Positions 60,265 to 64,000 of a DNA stretch of 64,000 nucleotides are shown here, piece by piece. The stretch is from JACVRW01 sp035650215 (GTDB lineage Bacteria > Actinomycetota > Thermoleophilia > Solirubrobacterales > Thermoleophilaceae). The stretch spans positions 1 to 64,000 of the forward strand of contig DASRIC010000004.1 of NCBI GenBank assembly GCA_035650215.1, read 5' to 3'. The position numbers and the translations under genes were made by a program. Numbering within the stretch: the first letter of the stretch is position 1; each line of letters begins with the position of its first letter. The notes below the pieces were generated by a model. It was given only the letters and a program-made list of their open reading frames with translations. It had not been told where the DNA came from and searched no databases.

Positions 60265-60573
60265 GTGCCAGACGAGGGCGAGCGCCACTTCAACATCCAT
60301 ACCGACCCGGACACGATGGCCGGCCACTACGCCAACTTCGCCAACGTGTCCCATTCGGACTACGAGTTCACGATCACCTTCGCGCGCGTCGACCACGAGG
60401 TCGACGAAGGCGAGGTGCCCGGGGTCGTGGTCTCGCGGCTGAACCTCTCGCCGCGCTTCATGCGCGAGCTGATCGACGCCATGGAGGACAACTTCTCCAA
60501 GTGGCAGACGCGCGAGGGCATCCGCGACCTGCCGGAGCTGAGCGACAGCGACCCAACCGACTCGACCGGCTAG
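60265..60573 (+). CDS. DUF3467 family protein
   Basis: A 102-residue soluble protein from GTG 60265. NIHTDPDTMAGHYANFANVS then SDYEFTITFARVD and VSRLNLSPRFMRELIDAME match the DUF3467 profile found across bacteria and archaea. The family has no known activity. It is divergent from rlmH, with a 23-base gap, so the two promoters lie within it or overlap. Confidence 0.9.
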   Translation: MPDEGERHFNIHTDPDTMAGHYANFANVSHSDYEFTITFARVDHEVDEGEVPGVVVSRLNLSPRFMRELIDAMEDNFSKWQTREGIRDLPELSDSDPTDSTG

Positions 60574-60580
60574 GCGAGCC

Positions 60581-61750
60581 TCAGGCGGGAGCGCCGTTCC
60601 GCACGTAGGCCTCGCCCACGGCGACGGCGCCCTCGACCGAGTCCCAGTCGAGGTTGTCCGGCAGGTCGCTCGGCCAGTGGTAGTTGGCCGGGAACTTCGT
60701 CTCGTCCACGCCGCCCAGTAGGGCGGCGCGGTAGCCGGCGCGCAGCGCGATCAAGCCGTCGGTGGCCGCCACGGTGCGCAGGCCGCGGCGCAGCTCGACA
60801 CCTACCGCCTCGCCGGCGCGCGCGAGCGTCTCGCGCGCCGCCTTGGGGTAGAGGCGCATCCGGAGCATCCCCTCGCCCTCGACCACGCACAGCTGGGGCG
60901 AGCCCACGCATTCGAGGCAGAGGAACTCGGTGGTGTCGCGCGCGAGCGCGGGGAAGTGGCGCCGCGCGAACGCCTGCATGCCCTCCATGAAGCCCTCCTC
61001 GGCGCCCGTGGAGAGCAGGATCACGCGCACCCCCTCGGGCGGTCGCCCGCGCAGGGCGTGGGCGAGCGCCACGAGGGCCGCCACGGAGCTGAGGTTGTCG
61101 TTGGCACCCGGCACCACCGAGCGGGCGCCGATGTCCGTCATCGCGGCCGTCGCGCCGATCGAGAAGACGAGACCTGCACCACGCAGGAGGCGGCTGCCGA
61201 GCAGTCCCGAGAGCGCCAGCAGCAGCGGGCCGAGGAACACGCCGAAGATGATCGGCACGCTCTGGTTCGCCTTCGCGTGCAGCGCGGGCGTCAACCTCAT
61301 CGCGATGCGCGGCAGCGCCGGGTGGAAGACGAGCCCGGAATGGGCGGCGTCGTGGTGGGCCATCACGACCACCGTGCGCTCCGCGTCCGGGTCCCCGGCC
61401 TCGGCCACGACGTTCCAGGCGGGGCGGTGCGGCACGGCCCGGCGCCGGAACCAGAGCCGGCCGCCGCTCACGTCGTCGTACACGGCCGCCGCCGCGGCGC
61501 CGCCCGTGAGCACGCTCGCCAACCGGCCGCCCGCAAGCGCGGCCAGCGCCGAGCCGGCGTTCAGCAGCCCGAGCGGCCACCAGTAGCCGCCGTGGGCGCG
61601 CTCCTCCTCCACCCGCACCGCGCGGCAGCCGGCATCGCGGAACTCCCCCGCCAGCCACTCCGCCGCGCGCCGTTCGCCCTCCGAGGCGGACGGCCGCTCA
61701 TACGACGCCAGCTCGCGCACCACGCGCTCGAGGAGGGCGCGGCGCGTCAC
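60581..61750 (-). CDS. M28-family metallopeptidase with internal membrane helices
   Basis: A 389-residue protein from GTG 61750 overlapping the M48 stop (GTGA). M28 zinc ligands are VVMAHHDAAHSG, GANDNLSS, STGAEEGF and NYHWPSD. Between them lie two hydrophobic stretches (about 160-195, IFGVFLGPLLLALSGLLG and GLVFSIGATAAM) that would embed the protein in the membrane. It removes N-terminal residues. Coupling to M48 suggests that both act on the same membrane-exposed substrates. Confidence 0.8.
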   Translation of the reverse strand: MTRRALLERVVRELASYERPSASEGERRAAEWLAGEFRDAGCRAVRVEEERAHGGYWWPLGLLNAGSALAALAGGRLASVLTGGAAAAAVYDDVSGGRLWFRRRAVPHRPAWNVVAEAGDPDAERTVVVMAHHDAAHSGLVFHPALPRIAMRLTPALHAKANQSVPIIFGVFLGPLLLALSGLLGSRLLRGAGLVFSIGATAAMTDIGARSVVPGANDNLSSVAALVALAHALRGRPPEGVRVILLSTGAEEGFMEGMQAFARRHFPALARDTTEFLCLECVGSPQLCVVEGEGMLRMRLYPKAARETLARAGEAVGVELRRGLRTVAATDGLIALRAGYRAALLGGVDETKFPANYHWPSDLPDNLDWDSVEGAVAVGEAYVRNGAPA

Positions 61751-62979
61751 TCGGGCTTCTCCCAAGCTTCGCCGATGCCGATCCGCTCGAGCGTCGTGGG
61801 GTGGGTGGCGAACAGCGCCTGCAGCAGGCCAGGCGGATTCGGGTCGGCGATGTTGCGCAGCGCGATCCGGCGCTCGAACTGAACGAACGCCGCGGGATCG
61901 CGGGTGAGGTCGAGGGCGAAGGCGTCGGCGCGCGCCTCCACCTGGCGCGAGAGCACGTTCGACGCCGCGCCGAGCGCGAGCGAGGTCAGCGTGACGGCGA
62001 GCGCGATCGCCGGCAGCACGATCGGGCCGGGCTTGCGGCCACGGTCGTCGAGCCCGTCGCGGCGCGCGAACCGCTCGGCGAGACGCTGCGTCAGGAAGGT
62101 CCCGGCCGGCGCCACGAGGGCGAGCCAGGCGAGCCCGCGCAGCAGGTCGTTGTGCTTCTGATGCCCGAGCTCGTGCGCGACCACGAGGCGCACCTCGTCG
62201 CGCGGGAAGCCGGATATCAGGTTGTCGTAGAGCACCACGCGCTTGGAGTGTCCGAGCCCGTTCACGTACGCGTTGGCCGCCGAGGTGCGGCGGCTGGCGT
62301 CCACGCGGTAGACCTCGCCCACGTCCACGTCGGCCTCCTCGGCAAGCTCGAGCACGTCCGAGCGCACCGGGCCGGGCGGCAGCTTCTCGAAGTCGTTGAA
62401 CACGGGATCGATCACCACCGGATAGAGCCAGATGGTGATCACGCCGAAGGCCGCTACCACCACGGCCGCGGGGGCCCACCAGTTGCGCCGGAAGCGCCTG
62501 ACCAGCACCATCGCCATGAACCCGCCGGCGGCGGCCACGGCAGCCTCAATCCCGGCCGACTTGAGCACGTCGAGCGCCCAATCGGGCCAGGACTGCGTGG
62601 CCAGCCCGACGTCGATGGCGCGGGAGCGCATCCAGGCCGCCAGCGGCAGGCCGGTGAGCACCAGCAGCAGCGAGATGCCGGCTCCCGCGGCGGCGCCGCC
62701 CAGGAGGGGTCGCCCGCCGAGGCGCTCGAGCAGGCGGCGCGGCGGCCGCCACGCGAGCACGGCGAGCGTGCCCACGGACACCCCAAGGGAGGCGAGGCCC
62801 AGTATCCGCTGCACGCCGCGGAAGTCCTCCGCCCGGTCGAGCTGGAAGGCCGTGAAGTACGCTTGGGCATCGACGGGGACCGGCTCGATCAGGCCCGTTC
62901 GCGGGCGCAGGAGAAAGGTCGCGCCCGCGGCGGCAGCCGCTGCCACCACGATCGCCAGCGGCAGCCGCGAACGTCCCAT
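61747..62979 (-). CDS. M48 membrane metallopeptidase (Ste24/HtpX-like)
   Basis: A 410-residue protein from ATG 62979 with about five to seven membrane helices and the zinc motif HELGH in VAHELGHQKHN. EARADAFALDLTRDP provides the distal zinc ligand and FATHPTTLERI is the conserved end. The layout of a Ste24-type N-domain is seen before the catalytic part. It degrades misfolded membrane proteins. The next gene, M28, is coupled to it. Confidence 0.9.
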   Translation of the reverse strand: MGRSRLPLAIVVAAAAAAGATFLLRPRTGLIEPVPVDAQAYFTAFQLDRAEDFRGVQRILGLASLGVSVGTLAVLAWRPPRRLLERLGGRPLLGGAAAGAGISLLLVLTGLPLAAWMRSRAIDVGLATQSWPDWALDVLKSAGIEAAVAAAGGFMAMVLVRRFRRNWWAPAAVVVAAFGVITIWLYPVVIDPVFNDFEKLPPGPVRSDVLELAEEADVDVGEVYRVDASRRTSAANAYVNGLGHSKRVVLYDNLISGFPRDEVRLVVAHELGHQKHNDLLRGLAWLALVAPAGTFLTQRLAERFARRDGLDDRGRKPGPIVLPAIALAVTLTSLALGAASNVLSRQVEARADAFALDLTRDPAAFVQFERRIALRNIADPNPPGLLQALFATHPTTLERIGIGEAWEKPE

Positions 62980-63004
62980 CCCGCGACACTGTAGAAGGCC
63001 CCCA

Positions 63005-63736
63005 ATGCGCATCGCGCTTCTCTCTGACGTGCACGGAAACCTGCCGGCCTTCGAGGCCGTGCTGGCCGACATCGAGTCGGCCGGCGCAGAGCAGCTTTGG
63101 TGCCTCGGCGACCTGGTGGGCTACGGGGCCCAGCCGGACGAGTGCGTTGCGCTCGCCCGCGAGCGCTGCACGCTCTCGCTGGCGGGCAACCACGACCTGG
63201 TGGTCACAGGCGAGATCCCGATCTCGGACTTCTCGTCGAGCGCCGCCACCGCAGCGCGCTGGACCCAGGAGACGATCTCCGAGGAGTCCCTGTCGTTCCT
63301 GCGCGGGCTCGCCGCCTCCGAGCCCACGCGCGAGCCGGGCATCTTCCACGGCAGCCCGCGCGACCCGGTGTGGGAGTACGTGCTCTCGAGCTGGCAGGCG
63401 GACGAGTGCATGGATCTGATGGAGGCGCGTGTGGGGGCGATCGGCCATTCGCACGTCGCGCTCTGGTTTCACCGGGACGCCGACGGCGAGTTGACCGGCG
63501 CCCAGGCCGGAGCGGGGAGCGAGCAGGACGTGTCCGAGGGCAAGTGGCTCATGAACCCCGGCGGAGTGGGCCAGCCACGCGATGGCGACCCACGCGCGTC
63601 GTGGCTCCTGCTAGACACAGGGGACTGGACCGCAACCTGGCGTCGGGTCGAGTATCCGATCGAGCTGGCTGCCAGGGCGATCGAGGACGCCGGCCTCCCC
63701 GGGGTGCTCGCGGAGCGGCTCTACAGCGGACAGTGA
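63005..63736 (+). CDS. Metallophosphoesterase
   Basis: A 243-residue calcineurin-like phosphoesterase. All blocks are present: ALLSDVHGNLPAFEAV (D, H), WCLGDLVGYG (D), LAGNHD (N, H), then GIFHGSP (H) and GAIGHSHVALW (H, H). They hold a di-metal site. Similar to MJ0936/YfcE phosphodiesterases. It starts 25 bases from the divergent M48 gene and ends overlapping the next start. Substrate unknown. Confidence 0.93.
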   Translation: MRIALLSDVHGNLPAFEAVLADIESAGAEQLWCLGDLVGYGAQPDECVALARERCTLSLAGNHDLVVTGEIPISDFSSSAATAARWTQETISEESLSFLRGLAASEPTREPGIFHGSPRDPVWEYVLSSWQADECMDLMEARVGAIGHSHVALWFHRDADGELTGAQAGAGSEQDVSEGKWLMNPGGVGQPRDGDPRASWLLLDTGDWTATWRRVEYPIELAARAIEDAGLPGVLAERLYSGQ

Positions 63737-64000
63737 CAGTGCGCAGCGCGACAACCATCATCCTCTGCCTCGCAGCCGGCCTGGCCGCGGGCTGCGGCTC
63801 CGACGAAGAGGGCGAGCCGATCCCCGCTCAGACCGCCGCCGCGCTCGAGAACCAGCTCGGCGGGATCGAGGACCGGCTCGCCGTGCAGGGCGCGTGCAAC
63901 GACATCACCAAGGGCGACGACCCCAACACGAAGGTCGTCGACCAGCTGATCGCCGACCTCCCCGAGGACGTGGACTCCGACGTGGAGCAGGCGCTCCGCG
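63733..64000 (+). CDS. Lipoprotein (cut by window end)
   Basis: From GTG 63733 (GTGA overlap with the phosphoesterase stop) or GTG 63739. The signal has a lipobox in LAAGC, so the cysteine would be lipidated. The visible mature part is acidic and small, including LENQLGGIEDRLAVQGACND and DDPNTKVVDQLIADLPEDVD. It continues past 64000. No family assigned. It may regulate or partner the coupled phosphoesterase. Confidence 0.65.
   Translation, partial: MTVRSATTIILCLAAGLAAGCGSDEEGEPIPAQTAAALENQLGGIEDRLAVQGACNDITKGDDPNTKVVDQLIADLPEDVDSDVEQALR

Overview
The window is high-GC DNA with densely packed genes. GTGA and ATGA stop/start overlaps are common, and many genes start with GTG. I read it as chromosomal sequence from an actinobacterium, most likely of the Thermoleophilia/Solirubrobacterales type. 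That placement is an inference. It rests on a class E sortase with an LPXTG partner, a choice-of-anchor-Q type secreted protein, a LexA box of the CGAAC-N4-GTTCG kind, c-di-AMP riboswitches with actinobacterial sequence, a bacterial type-A-like RNase P RNA and many SnoaL/NTF2-like small proteins. No ribosomal RNA is present to confirm it.

Layout. 0-11 kb: an SRPBCC-methyltransferase fusion cut by the left edge, a GAP/SAP membrane protein, a DUF2252 and CoA-transferase pair, a divergent ThDP enzyme followed by a FUSC-like exporter, a secreted cupredoxin, and a PEP carboxykinase-aldehyde dehydrogenase operon. 11-13 kb: class E sortase, a 48-residue membrane protein and an LPFTG surface protein, then a MaoC hydratase. 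14.5-19.3 kb: a six-gene operon with a malyl-CoA/citramalyl-CoA-type lyase, a DMT transporter, both subunits of a succinate/malate-CoA ligase, a FixX-like ferredoxin and a PaaI thioesterase. 19-33 kb: acyl-CoA dehydrogenase, NlpC/P60 hydrolase under a c-di-AMP riboswitch, acyl-CoA synthetase, a STAND-like ATPase divergent from a DUF255 protein, MMPL transporter with MarR regulator, glutamine synthetase, and a CMD-HxlR redox operon. 33-37 kb: a second c-di-AMP riboswitch ahead of an unknown tail-anchored protein, a membrane cytochrome c, RNase P RNA, LexA with its operator, and tRNA-Leu(GAG). 37-50 kb: a broken dehalogenase, TldD/TldE, SecG, a cytochrome c maturation set (CcmI-like, CcmF, CcmE), a Na+/H+ antiporter, a GH2 glycosidase and an epoxide hydrolase. 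50-54 kb: an accessory zone with decayed VOC and SRPBCC genes, SnoaL-like proteins and a 1.4-kb lower-GC mini-island bounded by a 42-bp repeat of the 3' end of tRNA-Gly(CCC). 54-64 kb: the rest of cytochrome c maturation (ResA/CcmG, CcmH, CcdA), an MFS transporter, a secreted hydrolase, ArgS, RlmH, a coupled M48/M28 protease pair, a metallophosphoesterase and a truncated lipoprotein.

How parts work together. The lyase, CoA ligase, thioesterase and nearby PEP carboxykinase, MaoC hydratase, acyl-CoA dehydrogenase and acyl-CoA synthetase suggest C4/C5-dicarboxyl-CoA and fatty-acid carbon handling. The two ccm loci plus the CXXCH cytochrome show that c-type cytochromes are made. Regulation is unusually readable, with two riboswitches and operators for LexA, MarR, HxlR and an unidentified TACACA-binding factor. 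The strongest candidates for something new are the riboswitch-controlled orphan membrane protein, the tRNA-Gly mini-island with its secreted cargo, and the lyase-ligase-ferredoxin operon.
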